Positions 1 to 8,300 of a stretch of DNA of 64,000 nt are shown piece after piece; position 1 is the first letter of the stretch; each line of letters begins with the position of its first letter. The stretch is from JAAYLN01 sp964592855 (GTDB lineage Bacteria; Verrucomicrobiota; Kiritimatiellia; RFP12; JAAYLN01): assembly GCA_964592855.1 (NCBI GenBank), contig CAZQKI010000001.1, positions 1 through 64,000 on the forward strand. The letters run 5' to 3'. The translations under genes were made by a program, and so were the position numbers. Below the pieces are notes generated by a model, which saw only the letters and a program-made list of their open reading frames with translations, had not been told where the DNA came from and did not search any database.

Positions 1-2
1 AG

Positions 3-629
3 GACAACGACGCCGTCGTCCGGCAACGGCGGCGAACCGCCGCAAACCCCGCTTTCAACCGCGCTGGGGCGCCGGGGGTGCTGGATGCGGTGATTGCCTC
101 GCAAAGCATGAATCCTTACGTCAACGCGGTGCTGGTACAAATAAAACCGGGCCATAGCGCTGAGGAGGTGGCGGAATCGATCCGCCGATGGAAACGCCTG
201 ACGGTCTATACCCGCAACCAGATGGAGAATATCCTGGTCGGCAAACTGATTGCCACCTCGGCCAAACAGATTTTCATGTTTCTGGTGATTCTTTCGATTG
301 TCAGCGCGGCCATCGTCGCCTTCATCATCTACACCCTGACCCTTGGAAAGATCCGCGAGATCGCCGTGCTCAAATTGATCGGCACCAAGAACCACACAAT
401 TGTCGGATTGATCATGCAACAATCCATCGTCTTGGGCATGATCGGCTTCGTGGTGGGAAAGATCTCCGCCACCTTGGTGATGGCGCCGATCTTCCCGAAA
501 TATGTCTTGCTGGAACCCCTCGACTCGGTGTTCGGGTTCGGCGCCGTGGTTGTGATCTGCATCCTTGCGAGCCTCATTGCCATCCATGCCGCACTAAAAA
601 TCGATCCGGCCGAAGCCATAGGTGGTTAA
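3..629 (+). CDS. ABC transporter permease, FtsX/MacB-DevC type (5' end outside window)
   Basis: The frame is open from the first bases of the window, so the N-terminus is missing. The visible part ends in a classic FtsX-type domain: a soluble stretch, then three hydrophobic segments, with a GKIREIAVLKLIGT-like cytoplasmic coupling motif after the first one and a DPAEAIGG C-terminus. These features are typical of the permease of MacAB or DevBCA-type exporters. It acts in the inner membrane with the ATPase that begins one base after its stop. The periplasmic adaptor (HlyD/MacA type) would be expected upstream, outside the window. The exported substrate cannot be told from the sequence. Confidence 0.85.
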   Translation, partial: DNDAVVRQRRRTAANPAFNRAGAPGVLDAVIASQSMNPYVNAVLVQIKPGHSAEEVAESIRRWKRLTVYTRNQMENILVGKLIATSAKQIFMFLVILSIVSAAIVAFIIYTLTLGKIREIAVLKLIGTKNHTIVGLIMQQSIVLGMIGFVVGKISATLVMAPIFPKYVLLEPLDSVFGFGAVVVICILASLIAIHAALKIDPAEAIGG

Positions 630-630
630 C

Positions 631-1341
631 ATGACAGGGAAAGGTATTCGTATCGAAGGAATAAAGAAACGCTATGGGAGCGGCGACACCGCTGTCGATG
701 CCTTAAAAGGCGTTGACATGCAGGTGTATCCCGGCGAAGTGGTCGGCTTGATCGGGCCTTCGGGATCCGGCAAGAGCACCATGCTGAAATGCCTCGGTGC
801 GGTGATTGAGCCGTCCGGTGGCCGCATGACCTTGGGCGACGAGTTGATCTACGATAACGGTTGGCGAATCCAGGATCTGCGCGCCCTGCGGCGTGACAGG
901 ATCGGCTTTGTATTTCAAGCCCCGTACCTGATCCCGTTTCTCGACGTCACCGACAACGTGGCGCTGTTGCCCATGCTGGCTGGACGTTCCAATGTGGAAT
1001 CCCGGAAGCGGGCCATGGATCTGCTGGAAGCGCTGGATGTCGGGCACCGCGCCCGCGCCATGCCTTCGCAACTTTCCGGCGGTGAACAGCAGCGTGTGTC
1101 CATTGCGCGGGCGCTCGTCAACCGCCCGCCGGTCATTCTCGCCGATGAACCCACCGCGCCGCTGGACAGCGAACGAGCGATGGCGGTGATCCGCATTCTC
1201 AACCAAATGGCCCGCCAATACGAGACGGCCGTCATCGTCGTCACTCACGACGAGAAAATCATCCCGACCTTCAAGCGCATCTATCAGATCCGCGACGGAC
1301 GCACGACAGAAGAGGCCGGTGAAGGAAGGGCATTCGAATGA
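631..1341 (+). CDS. ABC transporter ATP-binding protein, MacB/DevA/LolD type
   Basis: This is a complete ABC ATPase of about 236 residues. Counting from the ATG at 631, Walker A is GPSGSGKST at residues 42-50. The signature LSGGEQQR, Walker B ILADEPT and the H-loop VVTHD are all present. An in-frame GTG lies at 622, but the ATG at 631 sits one base after the permease stop and gives the usual family length, so I chose it. The D-loop reads APLDS instead of the common NLDS, a mild oddity. It energises the permease just upstream. Its stop overlaps the start of the next micro-ORF by four bases (ATGA), which suggests one transcript. Confidence 0.9.
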   Translation: MTGKGIRIEGIKKRYGSGDTAVDALKGVDMQVYPGEVVGLIGPSGSGKSTMLKCLGAVIEPSGGRMTLGDELIYDNGWRIQDLRALRRDRIGFVFQAPYLIPFLDVTDNVALLPMLAGRSNVESRKRAMDLLEALDVGHRARAMPSQLSGGEQQRVSIARALVNRPPVILADEPTAPLDSERAMAVIRILNQMARQYETAVIVVTHDEKIIPTFKRIYQIRDGRTTEEAGEGRAFE

Positions 1342-1442
1342 AAACGGCCCGCCAGATAGCCGTCGATCACCTGAAATACAGGCATTTCCCCCTTGCACAA
1401 TCCCTTGAGATCGACTACAACAACGTCGGAACTCTGAAATGA
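1338..1442 (+). CDS. 34-codon micro-ORF of unknown function (possible gene stub)
   Basis: A 34-codon frame starts in the ATGA shared with the stop of the ABC ATPase and ends in an ATGA shared with the start of the next gene. The chain of 4-base overlaps is the arrangement expected of a real operon gene. The peptide begins MKTARQIAVDHLKYR, which resembles the cytoplasmic lead-in of FtsX-type permeases, but it has no membrane segment and stops early. It may be a genuine small protein, a leader ensuring translational coupling, or the 5' stub of a deleted gene. The window contains other stubs of this kind. I do not recognise a family. Confidence 0.4.
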   Translation: MKTARQIAVDHLKYRHFPLAQSLEIDYNNVGTLK

Positions 1443-1813
1443 AGTCAAATATAGCATCTCGTAAAGCAGACGACCCCGTCCTGGCGCAGGAAAACCACGC
1501 GGATTTCCTCCCGTCAGGCGGGTATCACCCCTACATCACCCCGAAAGACGCGCATGGCGTCCCTGCGCGCGTCGACAGTTGCCCGCTTGAAACGTATGCC
1601 GACCGCAAAGGCTGGCATTGGCAGTACGTTTCCGACCGCGCCAGCCACTGGGACGTTCGCAAGCCGCATGACAAGTCGAAGAACAACTACCTGCGTGTGG
1701 GTTTCAACGGCAACATCCTGGAAGTCCACGCCTCCAGCATGAAGGCCGCCAAGCAACTGTTGCTTGAGGCGGGTGTCGATTCGCTGGATTCCGTCCAGTT
1801 CGTCATCGAATGA
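1439..1813 (+). CDS. Small protein with HWDV motif, polymorphic-toxin-domain-like
   Basis: A 124-residue soluble protein with no signal peptide or membrane segment. The middle reads ASHWDVRKPH, followed shortly by YLRVGFNGNILE. This pattern (HWDV, a loop, then a short strand pair ending in an N-G turn) resembles C-terminal toxin modules of RHS/CDI-type polymorphic toxins, which often carry HWDVQ...NVYPDG. Here the module is free-standing, without a delivery domain and without an obvious immunity gene next to it. It is the last gene of the ABC operon and ends six bases before the convergent ketosynthase-like gene. The family assignment is from memory of the motif and is tentative; an immunity or housekeeping role is equally possible. 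Confidence 0.5.
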   Translation: MKSNIASRKADDPVLAQENHADFLPSGGYHPYITPKDAHGVPARVDSCPLETYADRKGWHWQYVSDRASHWDVRKPHDKSKNNYLRVGFNGNILEVHASSMKAAKQLLLEAGVDSLDSVQFVIE

Positions 1814-1819
1814 CGGAAC

Positions 1820-2854
1820 TCAGGGCTTGTCGATTACCAGCGCGCTGGCAGAGCCGGAGGGGGTGCAGGTCAGGATGAGCGCGGGGAGGGATTCGGGGTC
1901 GAGCAGCGCGCAGGCTGTTTGAAGGGCGCCGCTCGCCCCCTCCACGTCGCCGTAAAGCGCCTCGGGGATGCGGACGGTCCACTGGGGCCGGCTCGTGATG
2001 CCAGGGGCCGCCGCCGCCGTGGCGTAGACCGTGCGGATCACGCTTTCCGAAACGCCGGCATCGGCCAGGGCCAGTTTCATCGTCGCGGTACAAGTGGCGT
2101 GCAGGTATTCCGGCGCCCCGTCGCCGGAGGCGCCCCCGCGCAGGCGTGCCAGGGGCGTCACGCCGCGTGCGCGTGCGGTTGCTGCCTGTTCGATCAGAAA
2201 GACGGCGGCACCTTCGCCCGGCGGAAGGTGGCCTTGACCGGCGGCGGCCCGCGCGCGCCAACGGGTCGCGTTGAGCCCCTCCGCCCCGCCGGCCATGATC
2301 AGGTCGGCCTCGCCGCTCCGCAGGAGATCGAGTGCGGCTATCAGCGCCTGCGTCGAGGCGTCGTTGCCGCTGACGAAGTTCAAGTGGGGGCCCCGGGCCT
2401 CCCATTCCATCGCGACCAGGCTGATGCCCGCATTGGCGTAGCTGTGCGGAAACAGGATCGGCTTGACCAGGCGCGGCCCCTTTTTGACATAGTCGTCGAA
2501 AAACAGGTCGAGCGTCTGGACCGCGCCCCAGGCGGTGCCCATCGCGAGGCCGACCCGCTCGGCAGCGAAGGAGTCCGGCGCGAGTTTTCCCGCCGAACGG
2601 GCGAGCGCGGCGGCCGCCAGCAGGAGTTCGCTTTGGCGGTCCAGATAGGCTTTGGGAGCAAGGGCCAGGTCGGCGAGTGCAACGGGGGGAACTTCGCCGG
2701 CCAGGGCGTCGCAGCCTGCCGGCGCGGCGATGCGCGCGGGGGGGAAGCAGGCGGACTCGCCCTCCTGCCAGGCGGCGGCCGACTCTTCGCAGCCGATGCC
2801 GAGGGCGGAGAGCATGCCGCAGGCGGTAATGACAATGTCGTGGGGCGTGTGCAT
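1820..2854 (-). CDS. Ketosynthase-fold protein lacking the catalytic triad (chain-length-factor-like)
   Basis: This 344-residue protein has the thiolase fold of beta-ketoacyl-ACP synthases and starts MHTPHDIVITACGMLSALG. The catalytic positions are missing. The nucleophile elbow, normally ACAS, reads VSGNDAS (residues 161-167) with no cysteine. Neither the HGTGT nor the GHxxGAAG histidine motif is recognisable; the latter region reads YGDVEGASGAL. Such inactive partners pair with an active ketosynthase in type II polyketide (chain-length factor) and aryl-polyene systems. It starts 8 bases after the intact ketosynthase, in the same operon, which supports a KS/CLF heterodimer. The ATG at 2854 was chosen because the family sequence begins there; open frame upstream shows no homology. 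Confidence 0.8.
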   Translation of the reverse strand: MHTPHDIVITACGMLSALGIGCEESAAAWQEGESACFPPARIAAPAGCDALAGEVPPVALADLALAPKAYLDRQSELLLAAAALARSAGKLAPDSFAAERVGLAMGTAWGAVQTLDLFFDDYVKKGPRLVKPILFPHSYANAGISLVAMEWEARGPHLNFVSGNDASTQALIAALDLLRSGEADLIMAGGAEGLNATRWRARAAAGQGHLPPGEGAAVFLIEQAATARARGVTPLARLRGGASGDGAPEYLHATCTATMKLALADAGVSESVIRTVYATAAAAPGITSRPQWTVRIPEALYGDVEGASGALQTACALLDPESLPALILTCTPSGSASALVIDKP

Positions 2855-2862
2855 GGGTTGAA

Positions 2863-4050
2863 TCAGGCGGGGGTGAAAAGAACGGCGGCGTTGCACCCGC
2901 CGAAACCGGCGGAGTTGGACAAAACGCAACGGAGCGGAACGTGGCGGGGGGCGCCGGTGACCAGGTCGACGCTGGCTTCGGGATCGGCCGTTTCGAAGTG
3001 CGTCGTCGGCGGGATGCAGCCCTGCTGCAGGGAGAGAATTGAAACGATGGCCTCGATGCCCCCGGCTGCGCCGAGGAGGTGCCCGACCGATGATTTGATG
3101 GCGGTCACGGGGAGCGCTTCGGCACGCGGACCGAAAACGTCGTGGAAGGCCTGCGCCTCCGTGAGGTCGTTCGGCTTAGTGCCGGTTCCATGGGCGTTGA
3201 TGTGGTCGACATCGCCGGGGGTGAGGCCCGCCCGTGCAATGGCCTGACGCATGACCTGTGCGCTGCCGGCCGCGCGGGCGGGCGGTGCCGTCATGTGGAA
3301 GCCGTTGTTGCCCGTGGCCCAGCCGCGCAGTTCGGCCAGCGGAAGGGCGTTGCGGGTGATGCAGACATCCTCCCGTTCCAGCAGGATGGCGCAGGCGCCT
3401 TCGCTGAACAGGGTGCCCGAGCGGTTGAGATCGAAGGGACGGACGCAGTCGCGGGTCATCGTGCGCAGGGAGCAGAGGCCGCTCCAGGCGCATCGCGAGA
3501 GGGCATCGCAACCGACGACCAGGAGTCGTTTGGCTCGTCCCGCCTGCAGAAACGACGCGGCATAGGCCAGTGCGGCGGCGCTGGCGGCGCAGGAGAGCGA
3601 CAGCGTCGCGGTGGGGCCGGTCAGCGCGAAGGCCGTCGCGAGCCGCTGGGTGGTCGTGGCTTGCCCGCAGGCGGCGAGCGCGGTGTCGGGGGCTTCGCCG
3701 GCCAGCCCGCATTCCCCCTCATCGAGGGCGCCGAAGTTGCTGGAGGTAACCAGTCCCAACTCATCCGTACCGCCACCGGCCTGTGCGATGGCCTCCGCGC
3801 AGGCCCCGAGGGCGAAGCCGGTGGCAAGGTCGAGGACCGGAAGTGCGTGGGGCGGGGCGGGGGGCGTGTAGCCGCGGATTTGTCCCCCCTGCACACAGGC
3901 CATGCCGCCCAGGTCGAAACGATCGATCAGAGAGATTCCCGATTCGCCATGCAGCAGCGCCTGCCAGAGGCGCGCGACGAAAGCGCCGTAGGGCGTGACG
4001 GCGCCCATGCCGGTGACGAAAATGCGGTTGGCCGGGGTGGAAGCGTTCAT
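2863..4050 (-). CDS. Beta-ketoacyl-ACP synthase (FabF/KS family)
   Basis: A complete 395-residue ketosynthase that would condense malonyl-ACP with an acyl primer. The catalytic triad is intact: Cys154 in SLSCAAS, His287 in HINAHGTGT and His324 in SSVGHLLGAAGG. The start ATG at 4050 overlaps the stop of the reductase upstream by four bases (ATGA), indicating translational coupling. The neighbours are a Cys-less ketosynthase downstream and a FabG-type reductase and lipoyl protein upstream. No acyl carrier protein, dehydratase or acyltransferase is in the unit, so these must be borrowed from elsewhere. Its context looks specialised (aryl-polyene or polyketide-like) and not the housekeeping fatty-acid cluster. 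Confidence 0.9.
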   Translation of the reverse strand: MNASTPANRIFVTGMGAVTPYGAFVARLWQALLHGESGISLIDRFDLGGMACVQGGQIRGYTPPAPPHALPVLDLATGFALGACAEAIAQAGGGTDELGLVTSSNFGALDEGECGLAGEAPDTALAACGQATTTQRLATAFALTGPTATLSLSCAASAAALAYAASFLQAGRAKRLLVVGCDALSRCAWSGLCSLRTMTRDCVRPFDLNRSGTLFSEGACAILLEREDVCITRNALPLAELRGWATGNNGFHMTAPPARAAGSAQVMRQAIARAGLTPGDVDHINAHGTGTKPNDLTEAQAFHDVFGPRAEALPVTAIKSSVGHLLGAAGGIEAIVSILSLQQGCIPPTTHFETADPEASVDLVTGAPRHVPLRCVLSNSAGFGGCNAAVLFTPA

Positions 4051-4811
4051 GGCTGGCTTTTCATGCAGAGGCCGCCATCGACACAAAGGACTTGGCCCGT
4101 GATGTAGGCGGCGTTGTCGGAAAGGAGAAACTGGACGACGGCGGCGACCTCTTCGGGCTTGCCGAAGCGCGCCAGGGGAATCGCCTGGCATTGCCGCGCC
4201 CGCTTGGCGTCGGTGAGGTCGGCGGTCATGTCGGTGTCGATGGGGCCGGGGGCGACGACATTGACGGTGATGCCGCTGGGGGCGAGCTCGCGCGCGGCGG
4301 TTTTGGCCAGTCCGAGCAGCCCCGCCTTCGAGGCGCTGTAGGCGGCGTGCAGGAGGTCGCCCAGGAGAGCGGCGTCGGAGGAGATGTAGACGATGCGTCC
4401 GCGGCGCCGACGGATCATGGAGCGGGAGACCGCCCGCGTCAGGAGGAAGGCGGCGTCGAGATTGGCCGCCATGACCTTGCGCCAGGTGTCGAGGCTCATC
4501 AGGGGAATGGGCATGGCCAGGTTGATGCCGGCATTGGCGACGAGCTTGTCGATGGCACCCCAATGCGCCTCGACCTGCTTCAGACCGTCGGCGATGGCTT
4601 CCGGGGAGGTGACATCGGCCTGGACCGCGAGGGCTTCGCCGCCTGCGGCGAGGATTTCGGCAACGACGGCGTTGGCCGCCTCGGTCGCGTTCCGGTAATT
4701 GACGACGACGCGATGATCCGCTTGCGCCAGGGCGCACGCGATGGCGCGGCCGATCCCCCGCGAGGCGCCGCTCACCCAGACCACGGGCTTGTCCTGCGAG
4801 GCCAGCGTCAT
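4047..4811 (-). CDS. Short-chain dehydrogenase, FabG-type 3-oxoacyl-ACP reductase
   Basis: A 254-residue classical SDR. The nucleotide-binding motif SGASRGIG is at residues 14-21, followed by NAG at 93-95, catalytic Ser at 144/145, Tyr158 and Lys162 (YSASK), and the C-terminal ITGQVLCVDGG typical of FabG. It would reduce the 3-oxoacyl product of the neighbouring ketosynthase with NADPH. It shares 4-base overlaps with both neighbours (lipoyl protein upstream, ketosynthase downstream), so the three are probably translated as a coupled set. The substrate is inferred from context; many SDRs of this type act on other carbonyls. Confidence 0.85.
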   Translation of the reverse strand: MTLASQDKPVVWVSGASRGIGRAIACALAQADHRVVVNYRNATEAANAVVAEILAAGGEALAVQADVTSPEAIADGLKQVEAHWGAIDKLVANAGINLAMPIPLMSLDTWRKVMAANLDAAFLLTRAVSRSMIRRRRGRIVYISSDAALLGDLLHAAYSASKAGLLGLAKTAARELAPSGITVNVVAPGPIDTDMTADLTDAKRARQCQAIPLARFGKPEEVAAVVQFLLSDNAAYITGQVLCVDGGLCMKSQP

Positions 4812-5323
4812 GACCGGGCTCCCGGCAGAAAAGGGGCCAGGACGGCCTCGGTGACGATGTCCACCCCTGTCCGGGCCTGAATGGCCGCGAGGTCGAGTCC
4901 GTGGGTTTGCGCCAGGCGACGTGCCTTGGGCGTGGCACGCGTACGGGAAGCGTCCGCGTGGGGAGCGGCTGCGGCGGCGGCAGGCAACACGGCGGAGGCT
5001 GGCGCCCGCGAGGAGCCCGTCGAGACCTGCGCTCGGTAGGCTTGCATCAGCGCGTCGTTTTCGCCCGCGGCCTGGGGATCGCTCTCGCCGGTGGCGCCGA
5101 TCAGGGCCAGGATGTAATAGACGGGAACCACGCTCTTGGGACTGGCGTAGATTTCCAGAAGCGTGCCGCTGCCGGGGGCTTCGACCTCGAAGGCGGCCTT
5201 GTCCGTGGTGAGCTCGGCAATCATCTCGCCGGCGGTCACGGTGTCGCCGACCTGTTTGCGCCAGTCGGTCACGGTGACATCGACGATGTTTGCATCAATG
5301 AAGGGGACGATGATTCGTGTCAT
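4808..5323 (-). CDS. Stand-alone lipoyl / E3-binding protein (E2-like, no acyltransferase domain)
   Basis: This 171-residue protein begins with a lipoyl domain (residues 1-75) whose lipoylation lysine is Lys42 in the TTDKAAFEV hairpin. An Ala/Pro/Ser-rich linker follows, and a peripheral-subunit-binding domain (about 128-171, starting TPKARRLAQ) ends the protein. The 2-oxoacid dehydrogenase E2 catalytic domain that normally follows is absent, and no E1 or E3 gene is nearby. It is sandwiched between a giant secreted protein and a FabG/KS set, overlapping the reductase by four bases. It could be a swinging-arm carrier or an adaptor that recruits dihydrolipoamide dehydrogenase. The ATG at 5323 was chosen because the lipoyl fold starts there. 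Confidence 0.85.
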   Translation of the reverse strand: MTRIIVPFIDANIVDVTVTDWRKQVGDTVTAGEMIAELTTDKAAFEVEAPGSGTLLEIYASPKSVVPVYYILALIGATGESDPQAAGENDALMQAYRAQVSTGSSRAPASAVLPAAAAAAPHADASRTRATPKARRLAQTHGLDLAAIQARTGVDIVTEAVLAPFLPGARS

Positions 5324-5340
5324 GGCAAAGTCCTGTTCGG

Positions 5341-8300
5341 TCAGGGCGCCCAGTCTTCGGCGAGCGGAAGATTTCCCGGCGGGGGCGCATGGGGCGGGAT
5401 GGGCACGAGGAAGGGGTGGCTTGCGTTGCCGGCGCGGTCGCGAATGGCGAGCTTCATCCAGCAGGGATCGTCGGCCGGCAGGCTGACGCGGGCAGGACGG
5501 ATGACGGTGAATGGCGCCTGTCCACCGCCTTGCCAGGTGAGCCCGGAAACGCCGCTGGCATCGTAGGCCCGGAAGGCCAGCACATCGGTAGCGGCCCATG
5601 CCGACAGGATGGCGCCGGCACGGACCTGCAGGCGATAGGGCGAGGCGGCGGGCAGGACGATGGCGAACTCCTGCAGTTCAAAGGCCTCCGCCAGACCGCT
5701 TTCCTGCTTCAGAAATTCGGCGACATCGACCATCAGGTCGTTCCAACGTCCAGGCTCCCATTTGAGGTTGCCGAAGAGGGTTCGGTTGTCCGCCAGCGTC
5801 TTTGACGTGAAGGTCATGTGATAGGCACCGCGCTTGAACCGCTTGCCGCCGGCAGGCACTTTCGGGGGGCGGAACCGCAGTTCGAAGAGCGTTTCGTTGG
5901 TCGTGATCTTCGTATCTGGAGCCAGGCAGAGGCTGAGCGCCAGATAGCGGTGTCTGGCGGTTGACCAGACCGGGCTGCTGAAGGTCCTTCCGACCATGCC
6001 TTCCTTGTCGGAGGCCTTGAGGCCGATGAAGCTGAATATGTCGGGAGAGGTTCCCGGCTCCACAACCAGGGTGCGGTTGAAGGTGAACAGGTCGCTCGGA
6101 GCGGGCATTTCGGGCGCCCACCAGAGTGCGTTGGTCGGCGTCGCCAGCGGGGGGTAGGTCGGCGGCGTCTTGTCGGAGGCATAGTCGATCTTGATGCTGG
6201 CGCTGAGCGGCGGGCTGACATTGCCGGCGGCGTCGGTCAGTCCTTCGCAGCGAATGGCGAATTGGGTGCCATTTCCCGCCGCGTTGATCTGCTTGCGGAA
6301 CAGGAGCGGCCAATTCAGCTCAAGCGTGATGCCGTTGGTATGATAGTTCACGACGCTGGTTGCATCCTGCGCAAAGGGGAACGGTGTGCCGTTGCACGTG
6401 AGCTTCAGGGTTTCCATGAGCGGCGAGGCTCCATCCTTCGATTGGAAGTCGACGTTGAAGAGCGTCCCGTTCAGCTTGCTGGTGCTGATGACTTGTGCGG
6501 TTACGGGAACCGGTGTGCGGTCCATCATGAATGGGATGTCGGCGACCGGCGACCAGACGCTGTCGGCACTTTTCGCCCGCAGAACGAGATGGTGGATGCC
6601 GTCTTCGATGCCTCCCGTGGGAACGGCGATCCAGGTATTGGTGGTGATGGCTGTCCACCGTGCCTCCTCGCGTTGCTTCGCCGTGCGAAGGTCCCAGGGC
6701 TGTTCACCGGAGAGGATGCTGTAGGCGCAAACGTCAATGCCGTCGGGCGCTTCGTAGCTGGCGCGGAAGGTGAGGTTCTGTCCGGGGCCAATCACAGGCC
6801 CGGCGGCCAGGTCGTCCACATTCAAGGTGCTGAAGCGCCCGGTCTGGTCCTGGCCGTGGAGCGAGCCCACGCGCAAATCCGTCACGCCCAGCGAGTAGCC
6901 CGAGGTGATCGGGCGCGAGAGGGTGAACCCGGAGACCCGCCCCAGCCAGGTGTGCCAGGTGTCGTCGAGCTTGGGCTGGGGGGCCAGGGGCACCTCGCTG
7001 GCATTCGGATTGTTTTCCGAAAAATGAATGACGCCGGAATTGATGGCATGGATGGAGACGCGGGCCATGGGATCGCCGCGGTAGCGGAATTGCAGCAGCG
7101 GCCAGCGGGCCAGGTCATAGCCGCTTGCGAGCAGGCCTTGCAGGCGTGCCGCGTTGCCGCTGTTCGCATAGCGGAGGTAGCTGTTCTGGCGCGGGTCGTC
7201 AAAGCGGATCGTGGGCGGAAGCGCCACCTGGAAGGCGCTGGGGAAGAGTCGGCGCGACTCGAAGTTCTGATAGCAGGACAAGCTGTTCGTCAGGTCGAAT
7301 CCGATCAGAATGGGGGGGTCTGCTGGACGCTTTCCGGGGGCCTCGTAGATGGATGACGAGGAGAACAGCTGCGTGAAGGTGCGTCCGTCAAGGAGGTCCG
7401 TCGAGAGGCGGACGGCCTCGTTGCTGTCGGGAATGCCGCGGGGCAGGGGAACGACCAGTTCATTGGCATCGATCCAGGCGATGGGAACGGGTTGATCGTT
7501 GATGCGCACATTCCGGGAGGTGAGCAGGGGATTTGGCCACGGCAGGGTGGAGGCCACGCGGATGCTGTGCGGCGGACGCGTCGCGAGACGGGCGACGAGG
7601 GCGATGTCGCTTCCTGGCATGACCCCCCATTCGATGACGGTCCTGGCAGGGTCGAGTTCGGCGGGCAGGGTCAGTGTGTTGAGCCTGCCGACGGGCGCAG
7701 TGTCCAGCTTTTCGCGGAGCGGCGCGAGATCCGGGGATCGGGTCGTGGCGATGACGGGTGTCCCCCGATAGATGGGCCGGAGATTGCGAACGGCGTACCA
7801 GGCGCCGGGCGGGTTGCCCGACAGCCCCTGCTGGATGTCGCTCGGCTGCAAGTTGCCGAAGCCATCCAGGCGCACCTGAAACCTGTTGGAGACGCCTTGG
7901 ATGGGCAGCCAGGCGACGACGGGCGTCCAGATCAGATCAGTGGCTCCCTCGGGGGTCGGCTCGGGCGGCTTGGGCAGCCGGCCGGCGATGCGGCGGGGGC
8001 CGCGTTCCTCCAGCGTGCCGCAGATGTAGTGCGACAGCGCCTCGATGACGGTAAACTGCTTGCCCTCGCGTGTTCCCAGCGTGTACTCCAGGTTGAACTG
8101 GGCTTCGGGGTGGCGGGCGACTTCAAAGCGCCAGCCGATGAGCTCGCTGGCCGCGATCTCGGGCAGGCTTGCGCGCGCCATGAAGGCCCCGCCGCCCTGT
8201 GCGGAGTAAACGTGCATTTCAGGGACTGCCGTCGTGGCGTTCTTGAAGACGATCCGGGTGTGGTTGTCATCTTCGTCGTGATGCCACAGCGGCTCCTGCA

